Source of the DNA: Tenrec ecaudatus
Lineage: Eukaryota; Chordata; Mammalia; Afrosoricida; Tenrecidae
Length of the DNA stretch: 64,000 nt
Direction of reading: 5' to 3'
Assembly (NCBI RefSeq): GCF_050624435.1
Contig: NC_134547.1
Span: 28,196,419 to 28,260,418, forward strand
Part shown: piece by piece, positions 44,533 through 57,386 of the stretch
Numbering within the stretch: position 1 is the stretch's first letter
How the letters are laid out: each line of letters begins with the position of its first letter
Made by a program: the position numbers and the translations under genes
Notes under the pieces: generated by a model
The model's database searches: none
Told to the model about the DNA's origin: nothing
The model's input: only the letters and a program-made list of their open reading frames with translations

Positions 44533-44993
44533 TGTAAGGTCTCTCTCTCCGGGACTAGATTTCAGCCTCGACCCTTGGCTCCGCGCGAGAAAGAATTCAT
44601 GCTGAAGCCGGGCTCGTGATCCAAGTGAATTTAATGAAAGTTCAAAGAAGCATCAGGTTTTACGCGGCACCCATAGGATTCCTTTGACCATGCGGCCTGG
44701 CAGAGACTGCCCCAAGTCACGCAAGGATCTCTCTCCTCCCACGAAGAGGACCAGGACCACCCAAGCAAGACAAGCCAAGTCAAGACCCCTCTCCCTCTCG
44801 GTCCCTGCCTTTTCAAGGGTTCCGGGGGAGGCGTGGTGAACGACCCCAGGTCAATCCCATTGGCTGAATTGCAATCACCTGGCCCAGGTGGGCTGCTCCA
44901 GGTGTAATGCCCATCCGACAGCTTTGTCCTTTGCTGGCTCTCCTGGGCATGCGTAAATGGACTTCCCAATTCCCTAGGCTAAGCTACCTAACA
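44533..44993 (-). mobile_element. Solo endogenous retroviral LTR, 461 bp
   Basis: Plus-strand ends TGTAAGGTCTC and CTACCTAACA (TG...CA), with a perfect 4-bp duplication GTTC at 44,529-44,532 and 44,994-44,997. The L1 text reads through when it is removed (ACTTGGTTCTTCTTCAGTTT). GC-rich with several CpGs, so not very old. A 4-bp duplication is typical of gammaretrovirus-like (class I) elements. No viral genes remain. Confidence 0.87.
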
Positions 44994-45245
44994 GTTCTTC
45001 TTCAGTTTGCTTTTGATTATTCTGAGTCTCTTCTCTGTCTTTTTAACTTTATTGCTTTGCTTTCCATATAAAGTTGGTGATTGATTTTGCCATCTCTTTA
45101 AAGATTTTTGATGGAATATAGATCAAGATTGGCTAATATCTATAGATCATTTGGGGTAATGTTGACATTTTCTCAATATTTTCTCAAAATTTCATCTTGG
45201 TAGCTATTTCAAATGGTATTCCTTTCCGGTTTTTCTTTTCCGAGC

Positions 45246-45596
45246 TCACTGGCTTTGTGGAGAAACCTGGCTGACTTGTATTTGAACCCTACCACTTTGC
45301 TGAATCCTTCTATCAGTCCCAGGAACTTTCTTGTTGACCATCTGGAATTTAAAGATTACATTATCTGCAAAGAGAGATACTTTTACTTCTTGGCTGATTT
45401 GGATGCCTTTTGTTTTCCTTTCTTGCCTTATTGTTCTGGCTAAGCCTTTTGATACAATGTTAACAAAGAGTGGTGATAGAAAGTGTCTTTGTCTGGTTCC
45501 CATGTGCACAGGAACGGTTTTCAGACTCCCCATTGAAAGTAATGTTGGCTGTTGGTTCTGTGTAAGTCCTCTTAATAATGTTGAAAACATTCCCAT
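45246..45596 (-). pseudogene. L1 ORF2p reverse transcriptase remnant
   Basis: A 116-residue frame with TRQRHFLSPLFVNIVSKGLA then IRQERKTKGIQI and VSLFADNVIF. This corresponds to L1 RT text TRQGCPLSPLLFNIV and SLFADDMI. The catalytic YADD/FADD motif reads FADN here, and QGCP has become QRHF, so the polymerase site is destroyed. Confidence 0.92.
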
Positions 45597-47140
45597 ATGT
45601 TTCTATTTTGCGGAGAATTTTTTATCAAGAATGGGTGACGCATTTTACCAAATGTAGTTCTGCATCAATCAATATGACCATGTGGTTCGTTCCCTTTGTC
45701 TCACGTATGAAATGGATTATATTTTCTAATGTGGGACCTTTCTTGCATCCCTGGTACGAATCCCACTTGGTCATAAAGTGTTTTTAAAGAATATTTTTTA
45801 TTCTGTTGGCTGAGATGTTTTTGAGAATTTTCACATCTATGTTCACAAAGGATATGGACCTGTAACTTTCTTTTTAAGTGGTGTCTTTGCTTGACTTTAG
45901 TATCAGGGTTATGCTTGATTCATAAAATTAATTCAGGAGTATTTCATTATTTTTTATAGTCTGAAATAGTTTGAGTAGAACTGATATCAGCCTTTCTCTG
46001 AATTCGTCAGTAAAAACATCTGGGCCAGGGTTTTTTTGTTGTGAATGTTTTTTTAATGACTTATTCAATTCTCCTTTTGTTATGGATCTGTTCAAATTTT
46101 CTACCACAGTTCATGCTTCTAGAAAATGTTCCTTTTCTTCAAGGTTTTCAAATCTGTTGGAGTGCAGGTCCTCATAATATATCTTCACAATATCCTCATA
46201 GTTATTATTTTTATTTAGATTGCTTCTGTTGTGATTTCATTCCTTGTTTATATTGTTTGCACCTTCTCTTTATTTTCTTAGTGGTATTTGCCAGTGGCTT
46301 GTCAGTTTTTGAAGAACCAGCTTCTAATCTTGTTTTTCTATTTTCTCTTTCATTATGTCTGCTCTGGTCTTTATTATTTCTTTTCCTCTAGAGACTGTAG
46401 GCCATTTGGTTGCACTTTTTCTAAATTTTGGAGTTATTGGGTTACCTTAGTGATTGGGGTTTTTCTACTTTTTCAATGTGCATGAGTGCTGTTATAAATT
46501 GACCTCAGATAACTGACTTTGGTGTGTCCTAGAAGTTTTGGTTTTGTGTTTTCATCCTAGAAACGCTTCTCATTTTGCTTTTATTTCTTCTATTACCCGG
46601 AAAGTTTTTTTAAACAGGGTGCCATTCCGTTTCCTTGTATTTTCTTCCTGCCCCCCCCAATTATAGATATTTCAATGTTGTTTTAGAGGCATTGAGGCTC
46701 TCTCTGTGACTTAACAAATGGCCTATTCTGGGGAATTGCCTGTGTGCCCTGGGAAACAATGTGCCTTCTCTCATTGGGTGAACTGTTGTGGATGTGCCCA
46801 GGAGGAGTCAACGTTAATTGTTGGCGTTATTTAATCTTCTGCGTTTCTTTCTAGTTGTTCTTTCTTTTATTAAAGTGGTATATTAGAAGTTAAAGTCTCT
46901 TGCTCTCATGGAATTGTCTATCTATCTTTCAATTCTGTTAATGTGTGATTTGTGTAATACGGCTATGTCCTCTTGCTAGATGGATCTTATTCCTCTTTCT
47001 TGTTCTTTAGGCTGAATTTTTAATTTTATTTTGTCATTTTGCTATTGTATTGTCTTCCCAAATTCTTCGAGAATTTTATCTGTGTTTTCCTTCATTTTGT
47101 TTGTGATGTCCCTGATCTCTTAGAAGACCCTACAGAAGTC

Positions 47141-47239
47141 TTCTGAAATTCTTATTAAATAGCCCCATTATCATTCTCCCTCAATAAGCTTTCTGAAATT
47201 CTTATTAAATAGCCCCATTATCATTCTCCCTCAATAAGT
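47141..47239. repeat. 50-bp perfect tandem duplication
   Basis: TTCTGAAATTCTTATTAAAT through CTCCCTCAATAAG occurs at 47,141 and again at 47,191 with no differences over about 48 bases. It lies in the antisense L1, and identity despite the L1's age implies a recent event. Confidence 0.95.
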
Positions 47240-49847
47240 GCTCCATCTTCGTCCTTCCTTGAACCATCTTGTTCTGTGTCTGTTTGATGTGAAGCTGTCT
47301 GTTGTCTTTGAGACATTGTGCTATCGTTGTATTTACCTGTTGACTAGATGTCCGTTGGTTTTACTCTGATGATTTGTTTTGTTTTGATTAGAGCTATCGA
47401 GTGGGTGGGGTGAGCACACTTATCTGCCTGTTACTGGGACAGCACTGGGGTGCTCACTTCCAGTCTGTGGGTGGCGGGATAGACTGGATTGTTGGTGTGG
47501 CCCTCTGCTGGTTGTGGCCAGCTGTTGAAGGTGGCCTGCACAGGTGTTGTCCACCACCTGCTGTGGATCCAGTGGCGTCAGAGCATGGGATGCCACTTGC
47601 TCATTGGGTGGAATGATAGGTGGTAGGTGTGGCAGCTGTGGCTGACTGGTGAGGACAGAATACCTGCCTCACACTGATGGGTGGAAATAAGAAGAGGAAA
47701 TGAGGGGAAAATGAATTTTGGAAAGGCAGAAGAACAGGAAGAGGGAGAAGTAAGCTAAAAGGAAGAAGTATAAAACAAAAACCACAAATGGTGCTGCAGC
47801 GGCAGGCATGCAGCCTTCTGTTTGCATTGGCACGGGTTGCCGACCGTGGGGGGCGGGGGAGCACTTGACACGTTAGGAGTGTACTCCTTCAGCCACTTGG
47901 AAGGTAGTATGGCGGCAGGCATGTCATGTGTGTTCTGTGTGTGGGTGTACCCCAACTGTGTGATCTGCAAGAGGTTGGCCTGTCAGCCGCGTGGACAGTC
48001 CGTGGGCAGAAAGCCAACATGCCCACCAACTGTGGGGGGTTATGGCTGTCTTCTGAAGGTGTGAAGAGATGGGGAGCTTCAGTGGGGAGGGGCAGGGGAA
48101 AGCAGTCTGAGGAAACGGGGGTGAGAGAGAGCAGCTGGGGGAGTCTCCTCCCTAGTCATCAGAAATGTGTAGGGGAAGGAAGACGACCACGCTTCTGCAG
48201 TAGTGTCCCTGTTCATCCAAACTACTGAGGAGGAGCTTGATCTCACTTTACTGGTTCTGTGGTTGCCCTCCCCAGGCCTAACTGCTGCCTTTCTCTCTGA
48301 GAAGCCCCTCAGTGTGGGCACGCTCACGGGGAGGGCCATGACTGTGTAGGAGGCTGCACAGGGCTCACTTTCCTCACTCACCAGGTGCCTCCTCTTCCTG
48401 GTTAAGTAGCCGGAGCTGCATCTGCCTGAACCTCAGCCATGGCTCCACTGACGTCCTGCCCTGAATCCTACTGTTGATTCACGGAGGATGGGGCCTTTGC
48501 CCTCTCTGAGAGGGTATGCAAAGGTGAGTCAAAAAGCATTGGTACTGGGGTTCCGGTTCACACATGCACAGGTTTATTCCAAACAAAATGTGGCTTTCAA
48601 TGTCTCTGAGATCAGTGGATGGCTACAAACAAGTTCTCCCACTTCTACGTTGGTCTTAGTCTCATTAGAGAGCTTTCAAAGAAAAGGCCCATCAAAACAA
48701 CCCTTCCAGGAGGATATGTACTTAAAAACCTGGACTGAGACATCAGCTCAGAAAGCTGTGGCCATTGTTTTTGCTTGAATTCACAAGGGATGGGCTTGAT
48801 GAATCTTCTAGAAGGCACAGGGCAGTCACTGAGGCTAGTTGTGAAGTTTTTTTTTTTTAATGTAAACATTGGTGAGAAAAAAGCCAGAAAAGCTATACAG
48901 AGGAATCGCCCCACCCCCACTCCCTCCCCATCATGACAATGCACCTGCTCATTCTTGGACGGCAGCAAGGGCCGTTCTATGAACATTTCATGGGGCAACC
49001 TTCCCCTATCCACCTTCTGGTCTTGACCTTGCTCCTTCAGGATTCTTTTTGTTGCCCAAACTCAAAGAACATGGAAAAGGGACACCATCAGAATCCCTTG
49101 GGGATGTCCAGACTGTTGTATTCACATGTTGCAAGTTGAAGAGTAGAGAGATAGAAACACTTCCCTCAGCAGTGTATTGCTAGACTTACATGGAGGACCT
49201 GTGCAGAAACCACATCTTCACATGTTGATCATTTTTGCTCAAAGATTTTCATGCTTTGACAGCAATCCTTGCTGACTTCCCCTTGCATCATCTGATGTCT
49301 CTGCTTCCCCGGGTATCCCTGTGGCCTCACCTCCTCCTGTCACCAATATCACTTGCTCCAGCTCCCCATACCTCCTTGGTGTTTCGCAAACCCGTCATCC
49401 AGGTGCCCAACTCGGGCTTCAGAGATGCAGCCCCTTCTGCCCAAAACGTTCTTGTCGACCCCTAGCTGCATGTATCCCAGACCCTCTTCGGGGCTTTATC
49501 TAAATGGTATCCTTTTATCAAGGCCTTCCTGCGAAAGCAGGTGGAACTCTCCAATTCGGATCATCTGAGAAGCATTTAATAAACACACTGAAGTCTGTAT
49601 TTATAAAGATGTGCGCGGGGCGTAGGGAAACCAGAAAGGGTTGGGAGTACCCAGGGCTAGAGAAGCAAGACGTAGTTACCACTACCAGGCCCCACAGAAA
49701 ACCTTTTCAGAGCCTGAGTGAGCTGTCGAGGGGGAACCCTCCTGACAGGAACAAGGAATGCTGACCACACTCACCTCCCACCCACTCGTTCCCTGTGGCC
49801 CTGTCTCCACTGGGACTCCCATCAGCCATTCATATAATAGTGAGATT

Positions 49848-50015
49848 TTCACTCCCTGCCCTTGAGTCCATGCCAACTCATAGTGACCCTAGAGGACAGG
49901 GCGAAGTGTCCCTGTGAGTTTCCGGGACTGAGCGGCTGGTGGTTTCCAACCACAGACTTTGTGGTGAGCCCCACCCCCAACCCGTCACCCCAACACCACC
50001 AGGCCTCAGGGTAAC
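49848..50015 (-). mobile_element. AfroSINE
   Basis: Antisense: CTTGAGTCCATGCCAACTCA tail, GTTTCCGGGACTGAGCGGCT middle and CAACACCACCAGGCC head. Confidence 0.85.
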
Positions 50016-52644
50016 AGCAGCGGTGGGAAAGGAACACACTGCCCTCCGTTCTTTAATGGCAGAGCGCTGCTCTCCTTAGCCGAGGGCCCTCAAACTCTGC
50101 CAGCTCTTTGTAAATAGGCTGTTCATTGTTCTTTCTGCTTTGGGCTGTTGTGGTAGTTCGGCTGCAGGCAGCCTGGCCTCCAGTAATCCTGTCCCAGGGA
50201 CAGTGTCAGAGGCTCCGCAGTGCCTAGCAGACTGTCAGCGCCCAATAAGTCTCTGTACCAACTGAGATAAATTCTGCAACATGTCATCAAGTGGGTGTTG
50301 TATAATACACGCCATCTTTTCTCTGTTTTTTTTTTCTTTTAAGACATTGAGGTTCCCTCCAGCCTTGTAAATAAAATCTGAGCTGATCCTTGTGAATACA
50401 ACTCTTTTTGTGTGTGAAATTCATTTTCTACTCCTTCCAAACATGAGTCACCAGTCTGCTGTGAGGTGAGTGCTCACCATGTACCAAGGAAAATTCTGGC
50501 CAGCAGCCACTAGTGCAGGGCAGCTCAGCTCCCCGGGCAGCTGCCCACATAGTCAGAGGGTCGGGGCTGGAAGAAGGCATAGAAGAGGAGACTGTGTCTG
50601 AAAACTTCTGGAGAGCTCTCTTGCTGGCTAAGACTCCCAGTCCCTCCCAGCTAGGGCAGGCAAACTGAGGGAGGAAGAGGGGGAAACCTAGAGACGAGTG
50701 ACGTGCTCCAGTTGTCCGTGCCAAGGACGCGTCTGCCTGATGTAAGAGAAGGTTTGGAGGCCAGTTCGGCAGCTGCGAGCAGGGCCAACCAGGGAGAGTC
50801 AGTCCAAACCGCCCTCCCTCCTGGTGCCTGGCCAGAAGCAACGCTTAAGGCCCACACACCCACAACCCACACCGGGAGGTGGGGGCTTCCTGAGGCTTCT
50901 GGGAGAAGCTGAGTCCAGGAGGACAGGGGACAGAGGGGACGAGAAAGCACCTTCTAGCCTTTTGCAATGCCAGGTCACCTTCCAGGTGGCTTCCACTGGC
51001 CCACCCCAGTGCCAGTGCTGGTGCCCCTAAACCCCTCAGGACCCCTGAGCTTGCAACAGGGACAGCGAGGAGAAGGCTGTGAAGTGAAGCCAAGCAGAAG
51101 AACAAAGAAGGCTTTGCTGGAGAGGGAAGGAGGAGCCTTCCACTAAGGCCTCCAGGGCCTGGGGAAGTGACTCACTGGGCCCCCGGGACGGACCCACCCA
51201 TGAGGCTGCACCGATGGAGAATGCAGCCGGGCTGCCCAGGCACAGGCCCTGGGGCTGAGTGAGGCTGCCAGTTTCTGGCCTTGGCTGGGTGGGGCCTCGA
51301 CCAGAGTCACTACCTCCCCTCCCTCAGGAGGGCCTTGGGGGTGGCCCTCTTACTCACTGGGCATTGCCAGGTGGGGTGGCTGATGTTGCCTGGGGCTGCA
51401 GGTGTGGTCCTGTCCATTCAACCCTCATTCCCATGGGCCCAGGAGGGACCCTGGCTCCCCAAGCTGCCCTCCTGCTGGAGTGAGGCACTCAGTGTCTCCC
51501 AGTGGTGGAGACACCGGTGAGCTGGTGACGGGACTCTGTGATGAGAACGGGAGCTCTTGGGGCCCCGCAGCTTCTGGGGCATTGCCCAACCTCTCCAGCG
51601 ATGTGCCATGCGCTGTGTGGCAACCAGGCGAGAATTCCAAGGCCTTGTTCATACTCGCACAAATCTGCCTCCCTGCTGTTTGCCTGCAGGGCAAGGAGTG
51701 TCTCTGTGGGCCCCAGGAAATGGGGTGCGTTTGCCTCCAAGATGGTGCCCCACCCCCCACCGATTCAGAGTGGGAGCAGCCACCCGGCTCCTGCCGGTGC
51801 AGACTGTTTGCCCAAAACCGCAGCTTCCTAAGGAGACCTGGACTGGATCCAGGACACAGAGGAGGAAGTCCTGGTGACATTCCAGACATGGGCTCCGAGC
51901 TGCAGGCTTGGCACCGTGCAGCTCCAGCCCGTCGGTGGTGCTGGTGGTGCATGTCCTGCCCCATCTGACATTTTCCTGGGGCTGAGCAGGGGTCCTCTGA
52001 TGCCAAGCTTGACTTGGGGTTCTTGTCCCTCCTGGCCTCTGCCCTGGTCTGTCCTGGTCTCTGAAAAGGGTCCATGGTGTCCGGCCTGGAGGACTGAACT
52101 GTTAGGACTGGCTTACTATACAGTGGAAATAAAGGCAAAAACCTGAATTGCCTCACCCTCCAGCCCGCCCTCCTCCTCTTGAGAGCATCCCTCCCTTTCC
52201 CAGGCCTCTCATTAGAACTTCAGGGAAGCTCTGTGCTCTGGAGAAGCCGCAGATGAAGCCTGAATGGTTCTTGGAGCAAATGAAGGCATTTGGGGGAACC
52301 CACATTTGATGTCATAACAAATGTGAACACTGTAAGGGGGGGGGGGGGGACGGGGAATCCACTATCTTTCAGCTCTTGTTTTTCCACACTCTTGGAAGCT
52401 CCCCTCATACTGCAGCAGCTGCTCTTCCGTGACTCTGCAGAGCAGGGACTGAATAAACAAACGCCTTCTCTCGTGGGTGTTTATCTCATGGCGGCCTGTC
52501 CTCTGTCCCAGGGAAAATGACGGAACATTTGATGTTCAGAGCAGAGGCTAGGAAGAGATGGATCTCGGAGGTGGAGCAAGGATCTGAGGAGGGCAGAGAG
52601 AGGAGAAAAGGAGAGTGGAAGATGGTGCTGCTACTGGGGCAGGA

Positions 52645-52825
52645 TTCAAACTCACTGCCATTGAGTCCGTCCCAACTCACCGCGACCCGATGCCCCTGCA
52701 GGTGTCTGGGGCTCTGCATGGGAGTAGAACGTGTGGACTCCCTCCCTCTGAGCAGCCGGTGCTTGCACACTGCTGGCTTGGCGGTTTGCAGTCCACCCTG
52801 TGTCCCACGACGCCACCAGGGCTCC
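52645..52825 (-). mobile_element. AfroSINE
   Basis: Antisense: ACTCACTGCCATTGAGTCCG and TCCCAACTCACCGCGACCCG tail, GAGCAGCCGGTGCTTGCACA middle, ACGCCACCAGGGCTCC head. It retains CpGs and so is fairly young. Confidence 0.88.
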
Positions 52826-54879
52826 TCGGGGCAGCCAGATCAGTGCATTCCCATTAGGAGTGTCCTTTTTCTTTTAAAACATGAGGTGGGGGAGAGAGAA
52901 GCGAGGTGGCCACGGGGAAAGGCCAGTGTGTTTCAGGTGAGAGGGGAGCAGCAGTCAGCTGAAGGGCGGGACAGGGAGGGTGTGGTAGCACATCTGAGGT
53001 GCAGATGAGGCTGGTGGTCGGCAGAGCAGGAGTCGGTCCACAGGCTGGCTGCAGTGGCCAGAGTCCACAGGCTCAAGATCAGTCGCACAGAAAGGGAGGG
53101 GCTGGGCTGCCTGGAGTTGGCCATTGGGCCACGTCTCCAACTATGAGTGGGATAACTCTCATTGGAAAGCCTTGATCAATGCCCATTGCCATTGGCTGGG
53201 TTTGAGGCCAAGAAATGAGGTGTTGTAATGGACAAGAACCCATAGGAGCAGCTCGACACAAATGATTCAGGGTGTACAGGCAGGTTTACCTCAGGGTGCG
53301 GTCGGGGCCCAGAAATGACAGGTGAGACGCAGGCTGAGAATAGGGTGGCTCTTGGTCATCTGCATCCCCTACCCCTTTCTGACCCTCAGCACTTGCTGGG
53401 ACTGGGACCCACATGGGTCACCTTAGGAAAGGATGGTGCTTCTGCGGGAACCTCAGCATGGATCCTGACAAGTTGCTCCTGATGCCACCAACCCCTCTCA
53501 TCTTTGCTCATGGCTCCTCACAAGCCCTCCTGAGAACCCCAGGACCACCCCAAGAAGTGTCATGGATGAGATGTTAATAGAAAGGGACTCTGGAAGGAAT
53601 GTTTTTCATTCTGCCCATTTAGGTAAAATGGAGTTTTCTTTAGATATGGTTACTAAAAAGATGGGTTTCCAATCAGGTGGCTTCAACCACCTTCCTCAAA
53701 ATAGGCTGCGGTTGGGGCTACTTGAACCGAAGCAGGAAGTCCTTTGACCTCATTGTTGGGAATGAGACTTGTAGCTCCGTAACCCTTCTGCAGGTGTCCA
53801 GACTGAAAACAAACCTTGCTTGCTTGGGCTAATGAGAAACTGTCTAATAAGGACCTGGGCTACCTTCTTTTTTTGGACACAAACATGCTAAAGTCATCAC
53901 TCTGCCCTTACCATCAATTTTAAGGACATGCACAGGTAGACCATTTCAAAGGCAAGTAATAGGAGTTTATACTCTGCAGGGACCTGGCCTTGAATGATAT
54001 GTAACTCCATGCCAAAGCCCCACCAGAGGTGGCCAGAGGGGGAAAGGTCACTCTACATGGCTTGGGCTACTTCCTTTGGGTGGAAAGAGAGCTAGTCACA
54101 CTCTCACCACATCAGAGATAAGAGCAGCCTTATGAAGCTCAGTCACCTCAATGTCACCGGCAGTTCTAGCCTTCCAGCTGTGACACCCCTGACTCTATTT
54201 CACCCCTCCTCAGCCCTGGCTCAGGGCCAGCAGCTGTCCTCGCTGCCAGCAGCAATATCCCTCCAGCTCTGTCTGGAGCTTCTTGTTAGTTTGAGGCAGG
54301 CATGTTGCCTTTGAAGGGAAAACCTTTCCAACTGTACATGGCATACCCCATGTTATCCATAGCTTAGGGGAAACCACCACCCCATGTACTCTAGTCTCCC
54401 CCAGGGCCGGTAGACTTGATTTCCTATCTCTGAAGAGGCCGAGGCGAGGGTCTGATGGGCCACTTGCCAGGCAGTATTCTTTGGAGGCCCCATATCCATC
54501 AGGGTGAGCATCTAACACAGAGCAGCTTCCTGGGGTGAGGCTTGGGGAGGTTTGCCTGCTCAGGGCTCACATCCATACGGGCTTCCTTTCCAAAGTATTC
54601 AAGTGGGTTGCTTCATACATGAAACACAGTGCAAAAGGCCCACGGCACCCTGCACACTGGGATCCTTGGTGCCAGGGCCCACACAGCTATTCCAGGGCCC
54701 ACCCTCTGCAGCTGCCCCTCAGATCAGGAAGGGCTCAACTCTGTGGCAGAAGCGCCTCAAGCAGCTGTGGAGCAGGCAAACCACGCCCGAGCAGGAGCAG
54801 TGGGAACTCCGGAATCATCCACACCACCACACGCCCTTCTCAGGGCGGCCACCAGGGACCGGAAAGCAAGCGTTAGAGC

Positions 54880-57386
54880 TGTCCTTTTTATAAAACGTCC
54901 TTTATTGATTCTAAAGAACACAGTCAGGTGATGGCTTAAAAAAAAAAAGTGAAACACTTTTAAAGAGCTATCAGTTCTGCGATCTGGCTCGGAGCCCACG
55001 GGGAGGGCTGCAGCAGAAGTCCCTTGCTACAACTTGGCCAAGGCCTCACCTGCACTGGCAGAAGTCCGGTGGCAAGTGACTGTGACATGCTGGCACAGCT
55101 CCCTGCCCAGTGGCTTCTCGTCCAGCAGAGTCAGTTTGGCGGTTTACAGAGAGCCGGAGTGAGAGGTACACTGCCAGATGTTTGATCAAAAGATGACTTA
55201 CAGTGTCCTCATTCTACAAAGTGTGAACAGGGATTAAAGTGACTGACCACTCTGACTTCTGGTCACGTCATGACATTACCGGGGGTGGGCAGAGCGTTTC
55301 TCTGCAGATTCAGAAGTTCCCATTTATGTGAAATGGTACTTTCCGATGGGACTTTAGTGAAATTAAACTAGAGGAACCTTTACAATGGCTGCTTCTCTGT
55401 TTTGTTTTGTAATCAGTTTGCTGGGACATGGGAGAGACCCTTCACTAATCAGGACTGGCTGTTGTCCTGGGGAAGGGGTGGGGTGGGGTCCATAAACACC
55501 TAGCCCGGCGCAGTTTCCACAAGATTTCCCCTCTAATAAGCACAGCACTTTCTTCCCCTCTCAGCTGCCAAGTGCAGATGTGTCCGCTGTAGGTGGGTCG
55601 CTAAGCTGAGGACTTTGTCCAGCAGATTCAGATCGTGTAAGGGACGGTGGTGGCGCTACAGCCTCAGACAGGAAGTGGCTGCTTGTGCTCCCAGCCTCCA
55701 AGGCCGGTGGCCCAACCCGGGCACAGAAAAGGACCTTCGAGGGTGATAGCATCCTGGCAAGGGGGCACCTGTGTGAAACACACAAACACCTTCCCTTGAA
55801 AGGAGATGTGATGACATCTTGTTCTGGGTTTGGTGGTCTCAAGGCTGTCCCTGCACCGTGTCAGGAAAGAGGTCATGGGCCCCAACCCCAAGTTGGCAAG
55901 CGAGAAACATCCCAATCACTTAACGACAGGGCGTATAAGGCCCTGGACACCTCCTGCCTGCCTTCACATTGGGCGGGAGTCTTTACGCGTTAAGTCTGTT
56001 CTGACGTACAACAGAACACTGTGATCAGAATGTGAACCTGTGCTGCCCATCGGGGACAAGCCAAGGCAGGGCAGAAACACCCCAGGGCACCCAGCTCTGC
56101 CCTGGGCCCCGCGGCCTGATCTTCCTCCAGCAGACCGGAAGCAAACTCAGGAGGAACCTCTGCCCGGACCTCCCTGGGGACCCATGCTGCTTGACACTGG
56201 ACGGAGCCTCAGTCTTTTGCTTTTTCGGCACTATTTATGGCATGAGGAACAGAATGTGCTCACACGAACACAACAACTGTACATCATCAGCATCTTTACA
56301 ACATTAAAGGAGTCATGTACAAGTCTGCAGGCACCGTACACAGGCAGGTGCTGCTGGGGTGCCACGCCCACCGATCCACTCTCTCTGTAGGAACCAGTGG
56401 GAGGGGACCTATGACAGTTCATGTGACAAGGTCGAGTGAGGCACCAGGTCTGTGAGGAGCCCTCAGGGCCCAGGCCTCATGGGGATCAGAAGTCAAGAGC
56501 CTGTGTCCAACTCTTTCTCATTGGCAGGCTGGCATTAAAACGACAGTTCAATTAAAATTCAGTGTGCATAATTAATGTGAAAAATAACAGAGCTAGGGAC
56601 GGCTTCCTGAGCTGGGGATCCAAAGGACGCTGCTGGCAGCTGGGCTCCTCCGTGCTGGGGCCCATTCCTGAGGTCAGAGGGTGGGGCCTGCACTTGCTCT
56701 GCACGCGGAGCACCAGTGGGACTGGCCACATAAGACTGGCCACCCCTGTGGGTCAGGACAGGTCCGGTGGCCCAGACAGCTGGAGCCTGAGCCACCAGTA
56801 GCGGCCCAAGCATAGCTCTCTGATAACTACTGAGCCACCCAGCCTGACTCCTGCCCTGCTCCACGCCCCCTCACAGGAACCGCAAGGGTCAAAGGCCCGG
56901 CTCAGGCAGGCGTCCTGGCCTGAGGGACACTCGGGCATGCTGCACATCTGACTGAGAACTGAGTACCAGCAACGGAAGCGTTGGTCCTGTTGGTCTCTCT
57001 GATATGTGCAGATCCGGCTAGCTTCCTTTTCAATACTGTAGAAAAATAAGCCATTTCTGATGCAAGGAGACCCACCAGAGTCAGGCGCCAAGTGGAGACA
57101 GGTGAGCAGCTCTTGGGGGTGGGGCGGTGGCGCCTTCCAGTCTCTGATGCTGTCCAGGTCAGGAGCCCCAGGACCAGGAGTTCCTGCCATGGCCTCTCGG
57201 GGCCGCACCAATGGTCCACTAGTGGGTGGGCTTGTCTCCAGCTCCGCACCTTCTGTTGTTGTGGCACTCAGGGCCGTCCGGCCCCACCCCTAGTCTCACA
57301 CTCACCGCCGAGCTGAACGGGCTCAGGACAGAGCCGCACAGGCCGTTTCCATGTCCCTGGGGCCTCAGGTGGGCACTTGGGAGGGC
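54880..57386 (-). other. KCTD15: KCTD15 3'UTR (predicted)
   Basis: Sequence on the minus strand from just after the KCTD15 stop codon to the first strong canonical poly(A) signal, about 2.5 kb downstream. It has no long frame with homology. The exact extent is inferred from the signal, and earlier alternative sites (for example A-rich sequence near 56,290-56,560) cannot be excluded. Confidence 0.6.
54901..54906 (-). terminator. Poly(A) signal AATAAA, probable KCTD15 end
   Basis: The minus strand reads GAATCAATAAAGGACGTTTT, a canonical hexamer. Cleavage would fall about 10-30 bases further, near 54,880. Confidence 0.6.

Larger units (their letters stand above)
44260..48100 (-). mobile_element. 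Long antisense L1 (5'UTR, ORF1 region, ORF2)
   Basis: Minus-strand L1: 3' ORF2 at 44,260-45,000 (with a solo LTR inside), reverse transcriptase at 45,200-46,000, endonuclease-side sequence to about 46,900, and a GC-richer 5' part at 47,250-48,100 that resembles an L1 5'UTR. All frames are broken. The boundary with single-copy sequence near 48.1-48.4 kb is approximate. Confidence 0.72.
48400..54880. other. Single-copy intergenic sequence downstream of KCTD15
   Basis: GC content rises and interspersed repeats become rare. I see no exon with recognisable protein similarity. Open frames up to 243 codons (for example 51,425-52,156 minus) follow from high GC and lack motifs. There are two AfroSINEs and a G run at 52,337-52,350. 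At 48,517-48,860 the GGTGAGTCAAAAAGCATTGG start and T-rich end could be an old mariner-like DNA transposon; this is uncertain. Confidence 0.5.

Noticed and set aside
44631-44969. A 112-codon minus-strand frame
   Set aside because: It lies wholly inside a solo LTR and has no similarity to a known protein.
51425-52156. A 243-codon minus-strand frame and overlapping plus-strand frames
   Set aside because: GC-rich sequence has few stops; several frames are open together, with no recognised motif or splice context.
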